A stretch of DNA of 64,000 bases from Candidatus Pullichristensenella stercorigallinarum (GTDB taxonomy: Bacteria > Bacillota > Clostridia > Christensenellales > Aristaeellaceae), in the NCBI GenBank assembly GCA_018712945.1, contig DVFZ01000122.1, positions 25,322 through 89,321 on the forward strand. The letters run 5' to 3'. Positions 24,102 through 32,349 of this stretch are shown one piece after another (position 1 is the first letter of the stretch; every line of letters starts with the position of its first letter). The notes beneath the pieces were generated by a model. That model was not told where the DNA came from and made no database searches. It saw nothing but the letters and a program-made list of their open reading frames with translations. The position numbers and the translations under genes were made by a program.

Positions 24102-26245
24102 GCATCACCATCGCCCTGGCGGGCAATCCAAACAGCGGCAAAACCACGCTGTTCAACGCCCTGACCGGCTCCAATCAGTACGTGGGCAACTGGCCGGGCG
24201 TAACCGTGGAGCGCAAGGAGGCGCGCTTCGATTTGAAGGGGCAGCAGGCCACCCTGGTGGACCTGCCCGGCGTGTATTCGCTTTCCCCATATTCCATCGA
24301 GGAAAACATCACCCGCCACTTCATCGCCCAGCATGCGCCGGACGTGGTTTTGAACATCGTGGACGCCACCAACATTGAGCGCAACCTCTATCTTACCTTG
24401 CAGCTGATGGAGCTAGAGCGCCCAGTGGTCATCGCCCTGAATTTGATGGACGAGCTGGAGCGGCGCGGCATAAAGCCCGACTGCAAGGCGCTTTCGCGGC
24501 TGCTGGGCGCGCCGGTGGTGCCCATCTCCGCCAAGAAGGGGCAGGGCTTTGAGGCGCTTTTCGACGCCGTTTACCAGCAGGCCACCAAGCCCGTCATTGC
24601 TTATCCCATCCGCCGTTACGACGAGAGCACCCGCCGGGCGCTGGAGGAAATCGTTTCCGCTCTGGGCGGCTGGGACAGCCACAGCGCCTTTGACCTGGAC
24701 GAGCACCGCGAACACCGTGACGAGGGCGAGCGCGACGACGACCACTCCGCCCAGGCGCAGCACCGCCACATCGGCGGCTATGAGGACGAGGGCGACGAGG
24801 ACTTCGCCCCGCCCACCACCTGGGTGGCCATCAAGCTGTTGGAGGGCGACGAGGAAATCAAGACCTCGGCGCAGCTCTCCGACGCCCAGCGCGCGCGCAT
24901 CCGCGCCGCCATCGACGCCTATGTGGAGCGCGGCCGGCAGAAGCACCCCGGCATTGATTCTTTGACCCTGATGGTGGACGCGCGCTATGCCGCCATCGAG
25001 CGGGCGCTGGATGCCTCCGGTTTCCCCCGCCAGCGGGATCATGAAACCACCATCTCCGATAAAATCGACCGCGTGCTCACCCATCGCATCTTCGCCTTCC
25101 CGATTTTCCTGGCGGTGTTGGCGCTGATGTTCGCGCTCACCTTCGGCTGGCCGGGCACGGCGCTTTCCGATTTGGTGGAGCAGGGCGTGGGCCTGCTTTC
25201 CGAGGGCGTGAACGCGGCGCTTGCCTCCGCCCCGGAATGGATTCGCGCCCTGTTGGTGGACGGCGTGATCGCTGGCGTGGGCGGCGTGCTGGTATTTTTG
25301 CCGCAAATCCTCATCATCTTCCTGTTCATGTCCATCCTTGAGGACAGCGGCTACATGAGCCGCGCCGCCTTTATCACCGACCGGCTCCTGCGCCGCTTCG
25401 GCCTCTCCGGCCGCTCCTTTATTCCCATGCTGATGGGCTTTGGCTGCACCACCACGGCGGTCATCGCCGCCCGCGGCGTGGAAAACGAGCGCGACCGGCG
25501 CATGACCATATTGCTCACGCCCTTTATGAGCTGCGGCGCGAAACTGCCGGTGTACGGCCTGATTACCGCCGCCATCTTCCCGGGCAACAGCGCCCTGGTG
25601 GTGCTGAGCCTGTACCTGCTGGGCATCATCCTGATGGTGGTTGCCGGGTTGGTTTTGCGCAAGACCACCTTCCGCGAGGGCGAAACGCCCTTTGTGATGG
25701 AATTGCCCGCCTACCGCGTGCCGGCGGTGAAAAACGTCGCCCGCCGCCTCTGGGACCGGGCCAAGGATTTCGTCGTCCGGGCCGGCACGATCATCTTCGC
25801 CATGAGCGTGGTGGTCTGGTTCCTCCAGTCGTTCTCGCCGTCGTTGCAGATGGTGTCCGATCCGGCGCAGTCCATGTTTGGCCGCCTGGGTGCGTTCATC
25901 GCCCCGATTTTTGCGCCGCTGGGCTTTGGCGAGTGGCAAAAGAGCGTGGCCCTGCTCTCGGGCCTGGTGGCGAAGGAAGCCGTGGTGTCCACCATGCAGG
26001 TGCTCTACGCCGCCGGTTCCACCGCGCAGCTGGGCACGCTGTTGGCTTCCAAATTCACCCCCCTCTCGGCCTATGCGTACCTGGTGTTTATCCTGCTTTA
26101 CACGCCCTGCGTGTCGGCGGTGGCGGCCATCCGCCGCGAAACTGGCTCGTGGAAATACACGCTGCTCTCAGTGCTGATGCAGCTGGGCATTGCCTACGTT
26201 GTGGCGCTGCTGGTGTTCCAGATTGGCAGCCTGCTGGGGGCGTAA
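24098..26245 (+). CDS. feoB: Ferrous iron transport protein B
   Basis: The protein has 715 residues. The N-terminal G domain shows G1 GNPNSGKTTLFN, G3 DLPGVYSLSPYS and G4 NLMDE. The membrane part (from about residue 320) has the Gate motifs (SILEDSGYMSRAAF, MLMGFGCTTTAV, LTPFMSCGAKLPVY). It imports Fe(II). The linker between the G/GDI domain and the membrane part holds an unusual insert, about residues 200-236, almost wholly His, Asp and Glu (DEHREHRDEGERDDDH, QHRH, EDEGDED), which could bind metal. GGAGGCGGAGGC precedes the ATG. Confidence 0.95.
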   Translation: MSITIALAGNPNSGKTTLFNALTGSNQYVGNWPGVTVERKEARFDLKGQQATLVDLPGVYSLSPYSIEENITRHFIAQHAPDVVLNIVDATNIERNLYLTLQLMELERPVVIALNLMDELERRGIKPDCKALSRLLGAPVVPISAKKGQGFEALFDAVYQQATKPVIAYPIRRYDESTRRALEEIVSALGGWDSHSAFDLDEHREHRDEGERDDDHSAQAQHRHIGGYEDEGDEDFAPPTTWVAIKLLEGDEEIKTSAQLSDAQRARIRAAIDAYVERGRQKHPGIDSLTLMVDARYAAIERALDASGFPRQRDHETTISDKIDRVLTHRIFAFPIFLAVLALMFALTFGWPGTALSDLVEQGVGLLSEGVNAALASAPEWIRALLVDGVIAGVGGVLVFLPQILIIFLFMSILEDSGYMSRAAFITDRLLRRFGLSGRSFIPMLMGFGCTTTAVIAARGVENERDRRMTILLTPFMSCGAKLPVYGLITAAIFPGNSALVVLSLYLLGIILMVVAGLVLRKTTFREGETPFVMELPAYRVPAVKNVARRLWDRAKDFVVRAGTIIFAMSVVVWFLQSFSPSLQMVSDPAQSMFGRLGAFIAPIFAPLGFGEWQKSVALLSGLVAKEAVVSTMQVLYAAGSTAQLGTLLASKFTPLSAYAYLVFILLYTPCVSAVAAIRRETGSWKYTLLSVLMQLGIAYVVALLVFQIGSLLGA

Positions 26246-26248
26246 GCG

Positions 26249-26419
26249 GTGGTTGTCCTGGCCTATATTGCCGCCTTTGCCGTCATTTTTGCCGCGGGGT
26301 GGATCATCTTCCGCCGCGTGCGCGCCTTTATCTTGACAAAGGGGCAAAGCGCGTGCGATAATTGTCCATATTCCCGCGCCTGCCGCGGCAAATGCTCAAA
26401 AAAGGACAAACGCCCATGA
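26249..26419 (+). CDS. FeoB-associated Cys-rich membrane micropeptide
   Basis: This 56-codon gene is absent from the supplied track. GTG 26249 opens VVLAYIAAFAVIFAAGWIIF, one membrane segment, then a basic stretch and a Cys cluster CDNCPYSRACRGKC before KKDKRP. This matches the layout of the FeoB-associated Cys-rich proteins found after feoB in Firmicutes (FeoC position). The gene starts 3 nt after feoB, and its TGA overlaps the asnA ATG in an ATGA. It probably assists FeoB, perhaps in iron sensing or handover. The start codon could differ by a few codons. Confidence 0.85.
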   Translation: MVVLAYIAAFAVIFAAGWIIFRRVRAFILTKGQSACDNCPYSRACRGKCSKKDKRP

Positions 26420-27423
26420 AACACATCTGCCCCGAAAATTACCACAGCGAATTGGACCTGCTGGAAACGCAGCGGGCCATCAAAATCCTCAAGGACTGCT
26501 TCCAGCAGCAGCTTTCCGCCGCCCTGAACCTGACGCGCGTTTCCGCGCCGCTGTTCGTGCGCAAGGATACCGGCCTCAACGACGATTTGTGCGGCGTGGA
26601 GCGCAAGGTGGCGTTCGACGCCCTTGAAGCCCCTGGCGAGGAAATCCAGGTGGTGCAGTCGCTGGCCAAATGGAAGCGCTACGCCTTGGGCAAGTACGGC
26701 TATGCCCCCGGCAGCGGCCTCTATACGGACATGAACGCCATCCGCCGCGACGAGGAAACCGACAACCTCCACTCCATTTATGTCGATCAGTGGGACTGGG
26801 AAAAGGTCATTACCCGCGCCGAGCGCAACGAGGCCTATCTCGAGCGCACCGCCGCGCGCATCCACGCCGCCGTGCTCGAGGCCGAAACCGTGCTGCACAG
26901 CCGCTTCCCGGCCCTGCACCCGCGCCTGCCGGCAAACCTCACGTTTATAACCAGCGAGGAATTGTACGCCGCCTACCCCGGCCTTTCGCCCGAGGAGCGC
27001 GAGCAGGCCTTCGTGAAAAAGCACCGCGCCGTGTTCGTCAAGCACATCGGCTGGCCGCTTCCGGACGGACGCCCCCACGGCGTGCGCGCCCCGGACTACG
27101 ACGATTGGTCGCTCAACGGCGATTTGCTGTACTACCACCCCGAATTGGACTGCTGCCTGGAGGTTTCCTCCATGGGCATCCGCGTGGACGCCTCCAGCAT
27201 GTTCCGCCAGCTCAACGCCGCCGACGCGCGTTCTCGGCTGGATTTGCCCTTCCACCGCGCCGTGATGGAGGAAAAACTGCCCCTCACCATCGGCGGCGGC
27301 ATCGGCCAGAGCCGCCTGTGCATGCTGCTTCTGCGCAAGGCGCACGTGGGCGAGGTGCAGTGTTCCGTCTGGCCCGCGGGCGTGGAAGAGGCCCTGGCCG
27401 CGGGCGGTATACGGCTTTTGTAG
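26416..27423 (+). CDS. asnA: Aspartate-ammonia ligase
   Basis: The protein has 335 residues, normal for AsnA, a class II aminoacyl-tRNA-synthetase-like enzyme making asparagine from aspartate, ammonia and ATP. Signs are NLTRVSAPLFV, GLNDDLCGVERKVAFD, QSLAKWKRYAL, YTDMNAIRRDE and the C-terminal TIGGGIGQSRLCMLLL. The start is ATG 26416 (MKHICPENYH), with AAAGGAC 8 nt before it; upstream Met codons in the track overlap the micropeptide. It is the last gene of the feo transcript. Confidence 0.94.
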   Translation: MKHICPENYHSELDLLETQRAIKILKDCFQQQLSAALNLTRVSAPLFVRKDTGLNDDLCGVERKVAFDALEAPGEEIQVVQSLAKWKRYALGKYGYAPGSGLYTDMNAIRRDEETDNLHSIYVDQWDWEKVITRAERNEAYLERTAARIHAAVLEAETVLHSRFPALHPRLPANLTFITSEELYAAYPGLSPEEREQAFVKKHRAVFVKHIGWPLPDGRPHGVRAPDYDDWSLNGDLLYYHPELDCCLEVSSMGIRVDASSMFRQLNAADARSRLDLPFHRAVMEEKLPLTIGGGIGQSRLCMLLLRKAHVGEVQCSVWPAGVEEALAAGGIRLL

Positions 27424-27439
27424 GAGGCTTTTTAAGGCA

Positions 27440-27477
27440 GCGGGCGTCGCTTTCCGGCGGCGCCCGTGCTTTTTTGT
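27440..27477 (+). terminator. Intrinsic terminator after asnA
   Basis: GGGCGTCGC and GGCGGCGCCC pair imperfectly and are followed by GTGCTTTTTTG. Confidence 0.75.
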
Positions 27478-27629
27478 GTCAGCCTCCTGCCGCCGGCCGC
27501 CCTGCTCATATCGGCGTGGCATGTGTTTCCCCTGCGCAAGTGGCGGCGGGCGTGTATCTTTCCCGGCAGGTGTTTTCAGCGGCGGGCGAACGCCCTCCAC
27601 AAATATTTTTGATTTTATGTCGTGTATAC

Positions 27630-27658
27630 TTGACAAAACGACAGATAAAGCATATAAT
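27630..27658 (+). promoter_or_regulatory. Consensus promoter of the YDERQ membrane protein operon
   Basis: TTGACA and TATAAT have a 17-bp spacer, matching the sigma-70/sigma-A consensus exactly, 22 nt before the ATG. Confidence 0.85.
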
Positions 27659-27680
27659 GAAGGCGGAAAAGGAGGGGAAC

Positions 27681-28208
27681 ATGATGAACGACATGAACGT
27701 ATCCTTCGCCGCTGGCGCACTGGTTGGCATTCTGCTGGTGATTTTGTTTGCGCTGTGGAAAAAGCGCCGGGGAACCGAGCCGCGCTATGACGAGCGGCAG
27801 GTGGTGGCCCGCGCCAAGGCGGCGCAGCTGGCGCTGGGCGTGCTTGCGGCGCTGATGCTGGTCAACGGCTTTGTGCGGGAAATCCTGCAAACGGCCTGGG
27901 CGGGGCCGTTTCTGGAGGCGGGCACGCTGCTGATGGCGGCGGCTACGGTCTATGTACTGCGCTGCGTATGGACAGACGCATATTTCTCCCTCCGGGAGCG
28001 GCCAAAGACCTGGGCGCACATTTTTGCCGTGGTGATGGTGCTCAACGCCGTGCTGGGCGTCGTGTCCATCCTGCGGGGCGAAATGGTTGAAAACGGCCTG
28101 CTCACCTTCCGCGCCGCAAATCCGATGCTCGCGGCCATGTTCGCAGTGCTGCTGATCGCCCTCGCCCTCAAGCGCCGCAAGGACAGGCGGGAGGAGGCGG
28201 AAACGTGA
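27681..28208 (+). CDS. Four-helix membrane protein, YDERQ type (first paralogue)
   Basis: The protein has 175 residues, and I know no named family for it. It has one helix at residues 9-25, then the cytoplasmic motif RYDERQVVARAKAAQLA, then three more hydrophobic segments, ending in KRRKDRREEAET. The next gene encodes a clear paralogue with the same KYDERQ...ARAGQMA motif and a similar RRRKDAREEAEE end. AAAGGAGGGGAAC precedes ATG 27681; the long track ORF from 26670 is a shadow running through asnA and the terminator. An XRE regulator gene follows, a layout typical of small membrane-protein operons under their own control. Confidence 0.8.
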   Translation: MMNDMNVSFAAGALVGILLVILFALWKKRRGTEPRYDERQVVARAKAAQLALGVLAALMLVNGFVREILQTAWAGPFLEAGTLLMAAATVYVLRCVWTDAYFSLRERPKTWAHIFAVVMVLNAVLGVVSILRGEMVENGLLTFRAANPMLAAMFAVLLIALALKRRKDRREEAET

Positions 28209-28648
28209 GCGGCGAAAAGCGGAAATACGACGAGAGGCAGGCCCTTTCCCGCGCCCGGGCCGGGCAAATGGCCTTCTGGATACTGGCGGCGATGGTGTCG
28301 GCGAATTGCCTGCTGCGGGAGATTCTGGGCAGACCCTGGGCCACGCCGTTTGCGGAGGAGGTAATTCTCATTTTACCGCCCCTCATCGCCTGGCGCGTGC
28401 GCTGCATCTGGACAGACGCCGACGCCCCTTTGCACGACAGGCAGCGGAGGAGCTTAGGGCTTGACATCGCCAAAATCGTAACGTCCCTGCTGCTGGGCAT
28501 TCAGGGCATCCGCCGCGGCCTGACGGCGGAAAACGGCATGTTGACCGAGGAGTGCGCGTGGCTGTTGTTTGCGTTGGGCTTTGGGGCCATCCTGATCGCC
28601 TCGGCACTCCGGCGGCGCAAGGACGCTCGGGAGGAGGCGGAGGAATGA
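28205..28648 (+). CDS. YDERQ-type membrane protein (second paralogue)
   Basis: The protein has 147 residues. It lacks the first transmembrane helix of the upstream paralogue but keeps KYDERQALSRARAGQMA, an RxIWTDAxxxLxxR-like stretch, three hydrophobic segments and the charged end RRRKDAREEAEE. GTG 28205 overlaps the previous stop in a GTGA, with GGGAGGAGGCGG upstream, so it is translationally coupled. The function is unknown. The pair looks like a tandem duplication followed by divergence. Confidence 0.78.
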   Translation: MSGEKRKYDERQALSRARAGQMAFWILAAMVSANCLLREILGRPWATPFAEEVILILPPLIAWRVRCIWTDADAPLHDRQRRSLGLDIAKIVTSLLLGIQGIRRGLTAENGMLTEECAWLLFALGFGAILIASALRRRKDAREEAEE

Positions 28649-28836
28649 AAAACCTGCGTCTGAAAGCGGCGCGCGCGGCGCTGGATTTGTCCCAGCAGGA
28701 GCTGGCCGAGCGCGTGGGCGTTTCCCGCCAGACCATCAACGCCATCGAAAAAGGCGATTACAACCCCACCATCAACCTCTGCCTGAAAATCTGCCATGTC
28801 CTGGGCAAGACGCTGGATGAACTTTTCTGGGAGTAG
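28645..28836 (+). CDS. Small XRE-type HTH regulator
   Basis: The protein has 63 residues and is essentially only a helix-turn-helix domain: LDLSQQELAERVGVSRQTINAIEKGDYNPTINLCLKICHVLGKTLDELF. This is the short YozG-like type that usually controls an adjacent membrane protein gene. The start is ATG 28645, with GGAGGCGGAGGA before it and an ATGA overlap with the preceding stop. It probably autoregulates the operon from the consensus promoter at 27630; no operator was identified. Confidence 0.88.
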   Translation: MKNLRLKAARAALDLSQQELAERVGVSRQTINAIEKGDYNPTINLCLKICHVLGKTLDELFWE

Positions 28837-28857
28837 CGTCAGTGCCCGCTGTCCATG

Positions 28858-28905
28858 CCCCGCGCAAGGAAGCGTTCTTCGCCTCCTTGCGCGGGGTGTG
28901 TTTTT
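28858..28905 (+). terminator. Intrinsic terminator of the YDERQ-XRE operon
   Basis: CCCCGCGCAAGGA and TCCTTGCGCGGGG form a perfect 13-bp stem with a TGTGTTTTT tail. Confidence 0.85.
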
Positions 28906-28923
28906 AGAAAACGATTTTTTATG

Positions 28924-28952
28924 TTGACAATTTCTAAAAGATGATATATCAT
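28924..28952 (+). promoter_or_regulatory. Promoter of the isomerase-dehydrogenase-ABC operon with palindrome
   Basis: TTGACA is followed after 17 bp by TATCAT (or after 15 bp by TATATC). The -10 lies within ATGATATATCAT (28941-28952), a perfect 12-bp palindrome that could be an operator. Confidence 0.6.
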
Positions 28953-29043
28953 TGATTGTACGCGGAGAATTCATTTTGCGTGCATTTTGTGTGCGTTTCG
29001 AACAAGTTATACATCAAATAAAAAGCATTAAGGAGGAAACATT

Positions 29044-30039
29044 ATGGGAACCAGACCGGTAACGCTGTGCACCGCCCAGTGGGCGGATGTGCCCTTCGAT
29101 GAGCTGTGTGTATTGGCCAAAAAAATGGGCTATGACGGCTTGGAGCTTGCCTGCTGGGGCAATGGCCTTGATATCGACAAGGCGCTTACAGATGATTCCT
29201 ACGTTGCCTGGATTAAGGAAAACCTGGAAAAGAACGGCCTGATTATGAAGGCGTTGGCTTGCCACATCATCGGCCAGTGTGTGGGCGATTTGCCCGACCC
29301 GCGGTTGGATAACTTCGCGCCCCCGGCGCTCGCCGGCCAGCCGGAAGCCATCCAGAAATGGGCTGTCGAGACGATGAAGAAGGCCCCCGCCGCCGCCGCC
29401 AAATTCGGCGTGAAGATCATCACCGGCTTTACCGGCTCGCCCATCTGGCGCTATCTCTATTCCTTCCCGCAGACCCCCGAGCAGATGGTGGAGGACGGCT
29501 TTGACGAGATCGTCCGCCTCTGGACGCCGATTCTGGACGAGTTTAAGAAGTACGGCGTGGTGTTCGCCCTGGAAGTGCATCCCGGCGAAATCGCCTTCGA
29601 CTACTATTCCACCAAGAAGCTGCTGGACAAGTTTGCCGACCGCCCCGAGTTCGGCCTCAACTTCGACCCCAGCCACCTGCTGTGGCAGGGCATCACCCCG
29701 CATCTGTTCCTGCAGGACTTCATCGACCGCGTGTATCATGTGCACATGAAGGACGCGCAGGTCACGCTCGACGGCCGCAGCGGCCTGCTCGGCTCGCATA
29801 TCGACTTTGGCGACCTGCGCCGCGGCTGGAACTTCCGCTCGCTGGGGCATGGCGGCGTCAACTTTGAGGAGATCATCCGCGTGCTCAATGCCGCCGGATA
29901 CGAAGGCCCCCTCTCCGTGGAGTGGGAAGACAGCGGCATGGACCGCATCGAGGGCGCGACCGAGGCGGCCGCCTTTGTCCGCAAGGTCGATTTCAAGCCC
30001 TCCACCTTCAAGTTTGACGATGCGATTTCCAACAAGTAG
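29044..30039 (+). CDS. Sugar phosphate isomerase/epimerase (TIM barrel)
   Basis: The protein has 331 residues and is of the xylose-isomerase-like AP-endonuclease-2 family. Probable metal ligands lie in FALEVHPGEIAFD (Glu), NFDPSHLLWQG (Asp/His), VYHVHMKD (His/Asp) and LSVEWEDSG (Glu). It should isomerise or epimerise a sugar or cyclitol in the cytoplasm. GGAGGAAACATT precedes the ATG. It is the first gene of a five-gene catabolic operon with an NAD-dependent dehydrogenase and a CUT2 importer, so it likely acts on the imported sugar, whose identity is not determined. Confidence 0.88.
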   Translation: MGTRPVTLCTAQWADVPFDELCVLAKKMGYDGLELACWGNGLDIDKALTDDSYVAWIKENLEKNGLIMKALACHIIGQCVGDLPDPRLDNFAPPALAGQPEAIQKWAVETMKKAPAAAAKFGVKIITGFTGSPIWRYLYSFPQTPEQMVEDGFDEIVRLWTPILDEFKKYGVVFALEVHPGEIAFDYYSTKKLLDKFADRPEFGLNFDPSHLLWQGITPHLFLQDFIDRVYHVHMKDAQVTLDGRSGLLGSHIDFGDLRRGWNFRSLGHGGVNFEEIIRVLNAAGYEGPLSVEWEDSGMDRIEGATEAAAFVRKVDFKPSTFKFDDAISNK

Positions 30040-30051
30040 GAGGAACGGGCA

Positions 30052-31194
30052 ATGGCAAAGCAGATTCGTTACGGCATGGTCGGCGGCGGACTGAACGCCT
30101 TCATCGGCGAGGTGCACCGCAAGGCCCTGAACTTTGACACCCGCGCGGAGCTGGTAGCCGGCTCCTTCAGCTCCCACGCCGACCGCAACGCCGCCACCGG
30201 CGAAGCCTACTGCCTCGACCCGGCGCGCGTATACGCCAGCTACGAGGAAATGGCCAAGGCCGAGGCCGCGCGTGAGGATGGCATTGACTTTGTCAGCGTC
30301 GTCACCCCCAACAACATGCACTATCCGGTCTGCAAGGCGTTTTTGGAGGCCGGCATCAACGTGGTGTGCGAAAAGCCGCTGTGCTTTACCGTGGCGCAGG
30401 CCGAAGAACTGTGCCGCCTCAGCCGCGAAAAGGGCCTGTTGTTCGGCGTTACATATACCTACACCGGCTATACCATGGCCAAGGTGATGAAGGAAATGAT
30501 CGCCGGTGGCAAGATCGGCAAGGTCGTCGCCGTCAACGCCGAATACGCGCAGGATTGGCTGCTGGGCGAACTGGCCACCGGCAACAATACGCAGACCAAT
30601 ATCGCCGTGTGGCGCACCGACCCCGCCATGTCCGGCGCGGCCAACTGCGTTGGCGATATCGGCACGCACGTTGAAAACTTCATTCACTACGTCACCGGCC
30701 TGAAGATCAAGCGCCTGTTGGCCACCACCAACACCTATGGCAAGGCCCTGGATTTGAACGCCAACGTCCTTGTCGAGTACGAAAACGGCGCCAACGGCGC
30801 CTACTGGTGCTCGCAGGTGGCGGCCGGACACTACAACGGCCTGGTGGCGCGCGTCTATGGCGACAAGGGCGCCCTGGAGTGGGTGCAGGAAGACCCCGAG
30901 CATTTGCGCTATACGCCCGTTGACGGGCCTACGCAGGTGCTTGCCCGCGGCACGGGCTGCGTCAAGGAAAAGGCCGCGGCCACGGGCCGTCTGCCCTCCG
31001 GCCATCCCGAGGGCATCTATGTGGCTTTCGCCAACATCTACAGGAACTATGTTTCCGCGCTCATCGCCCGCAAAAACGGCGAGGACGCGGCTGGTTACGA
31101 TTTCCCCACCGTGGAGGACGGCGTAAGCGGCGTGCGCTTTATCCAGGCTGTTGTAGACAGCGCCGCCAGCAACGCCGCGTGGGTGGAACTCTGA
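30052..31194 (+). CDS. Gfo/Idh/MocA-family oxidoreductase
   Basis: The protein has 380 residues. The N-terminal NAD(P)-binding fold starts IRYGMVGGGLNAFIGEVHRKAL; the family motif CEKPLCFT (EKP) is at about residues 105-112, and NCVGDIGTHVENFIHYVTGL lies in the substrate domain with the usual conserved His. It should oxidise or reduce a sugar or inositol hydroxyl. It starts 12 nt after the isomerase stop, with TAGGAGGAACGGGCA as its site, so the two are co-translated and probably act in sequence. Confidence 0.9.
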   Translation: MAKQIRYGMVGGGLNAFIGEVHRKALNFDTRAELVAGSFSSHADRNAATGEAYCLDPARVYASYEEMAKAEAAREDGIDFVSVVTPNNMHYPVCKAFLEAGINVVCEKPLCFTVAQAEELCRLSREKGLLFGVTYTYTGYTMAKVMKEMIAGGKIGKVVAVNAEYAQDWLLGELATGNNTQTNIAVWRTDPAMSGAANCVGDIGTHVENFIHYVTGLKIKRLLATTNTYGKALDLNANVLVEYENGANGAYWCSQVAAGHYNGLVARVYGDKGALEWVQEDPEHLRYTPVDGPTQVLARGTGCVKEKAAATGRLPSGHPEGIYVAFANIYRNYVSALIARKNGEDAAGYDFPTVEDGVSGVRFIQAVVDSAASNAAWVEL

Positions 31195-31237
31195 TCCTGA
31201 TTGGCAAGTTGCCAATAAATCATAGGAGGGTTTTACG

Positions 31238-32275
31238 ATGAAAAAGGTATTTGCCCTGGTTCTTGTCCTGACGATGCTCCTTTGCTCGGTTGCGTTTGCC
31301 GCCGATACGGACATCGCCATCCTCGTGCCCAACGCCGACCACGGCTGGACGGGCGCGGTCATGACCTATGCCGAGGAAAAGGCTGCCGCCATCAATGAGG
31401 AAGGCACCTACACGGCCCAGGTCATCACCTCTGCCGATCCTGCCAACCAGATCGCTCAGGTAGAGGACATCATCGAAAACGAGAGCGCCAATACCGTCGT
31501 CATCCTGCCGCAGGACAACACCCTGGAAGTGACGATGCGCCGCCTGGCCGACTCCGGCATCCCGTTTGTCATGTTCGACCGCGTGATTGATTCCGTGAGC
31601 GAGCAGGCCGTGGCCTCCGTCAAGGGCGATAACGAGGGCATCGGCGCCGAAACCGCCAAGCGCTTCATCGAAGACGGCATGGTTCCCGGCGACAAGATCC
31701 TCATCATCCCCGGCGACAACTCCTCTGTGCCGCAGATGCGCAACGATGGCTTCTTCTCCGTGCTGCTGGAGAACGGCTGGACGCAGGAGCAGGTGGACGC
31801 CATTGAGATGACCGCCTACACCGGCTGGAGCCGCAGCGAAGGCCGCCGCCTGTTCACCGAGTGGCTCGACAGCAAGACCGTCGAAGAAATCGCCGAGTAC
31901 AAGTGGATCTTCACCCACGACGATGAGATCGCCATGGGCATCCTCGAGGCGCTGCAGTCCTCCGAGATTGATGCTGAGAAGAAGGACGCCTTCCTCGCCG
32001 CTGGCGTGCACCTGGCCTCTTCTTCCGGCCTGAACGAGATCTATTCCGTGCTCAAGGGCATCCATCAGCGCGATTATTCCGCTGAGGTCGCGGGCCTTGC
32101 CGATCTGTTCTCCGTCACCTATGACCCGGCCATGATTGAGGACGCCATCGACGATATGATCGCGTACCTCAATGGCGAAGAAGTGACCAAGGATCACGTT
32201 ATCGCCGTACACGTCGTGGATGCCAACAACGTCAACGACTACGTGGGCTTCGGTGACGCCGTTGCCGCCGAATAA
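31238..32275 (+). CDS. Sugar ABC transporter substrate-binding protein (CUT2)
   Basis: The protein has 345 residues. MKKVFALVLVLTMLLCSVAFA is a signal peptide, probably cut by signal peptidase I after AFA; the Cys within it does not form a clean lipobox. The mature protein has the Peripla_BP_4 fold (ILVPNADHGWTGAVMTYAEEKA, VVILPQDNTLEVTMRRLADSGIPFVMFDR). It captures a monosaccharide for the ATPase and permease encoded downstream. AGGAGGGTTTTACG precedes the ATG. A partial terminator after the gene probably sets a higher level of this protein than of the membrane components. Confidence 0.92.
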   Translation: MKKVFALVLVLTMLLCSVAFAADTDIAILVPNADHGWTGAVMTYAEEKAAAINEEGTYTAQVITSADPANQIAQVEDIIENESANTVVILPQDNTLEVTMRRLADSGIPFVMFDRVIDSVSEQAVASVKGDNEGIGAETAKRFIEDGMVPGDKILIIPGDNSSVPQMRNDGFFSVLLENGWTQEQVDAIEMTAYTGWSRSEGRRLFTEWLDSKTVEEIAEYKWIFTHDDEIAMGILEALQSSEIDAEKKDAFLAAGVHLASSSGLNEIYSVLKGIHQRDYSAEVAGLADLFSVTYDPAMIEDAIDDMIAYLNGEEVTKDHVIAVHVVDANNVNDYVGFGDAVAAE

Positions 32276-32292
32276 GCCAAGGGCCCCAAAAC

Positions 32293-32330
32293 CGCCCGCA
32301 GAGTCGCTACGCCCCTCTGCGGGCGTCTTT
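32293..32330 (+). terminator. Hairpin/attenuator between binding-protein and ATPase genes
   Basis: CGCCCGCAGAG and CTCTGCGGGCG form an 11-bp stem followed by only TCTTT. It is probably a leaky terminator that also protects the upstream mRNA end. Confidence 0.65.
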
Positions 32331-32349
32331 GAAAGCAGAGGGAGATCAC

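Noticed and set aside
29014-31362. 782-residue minus-strand ORF over the isomerase and dehydrogenase genes
   Set aside because: It is a shadow of two well-supported genes.
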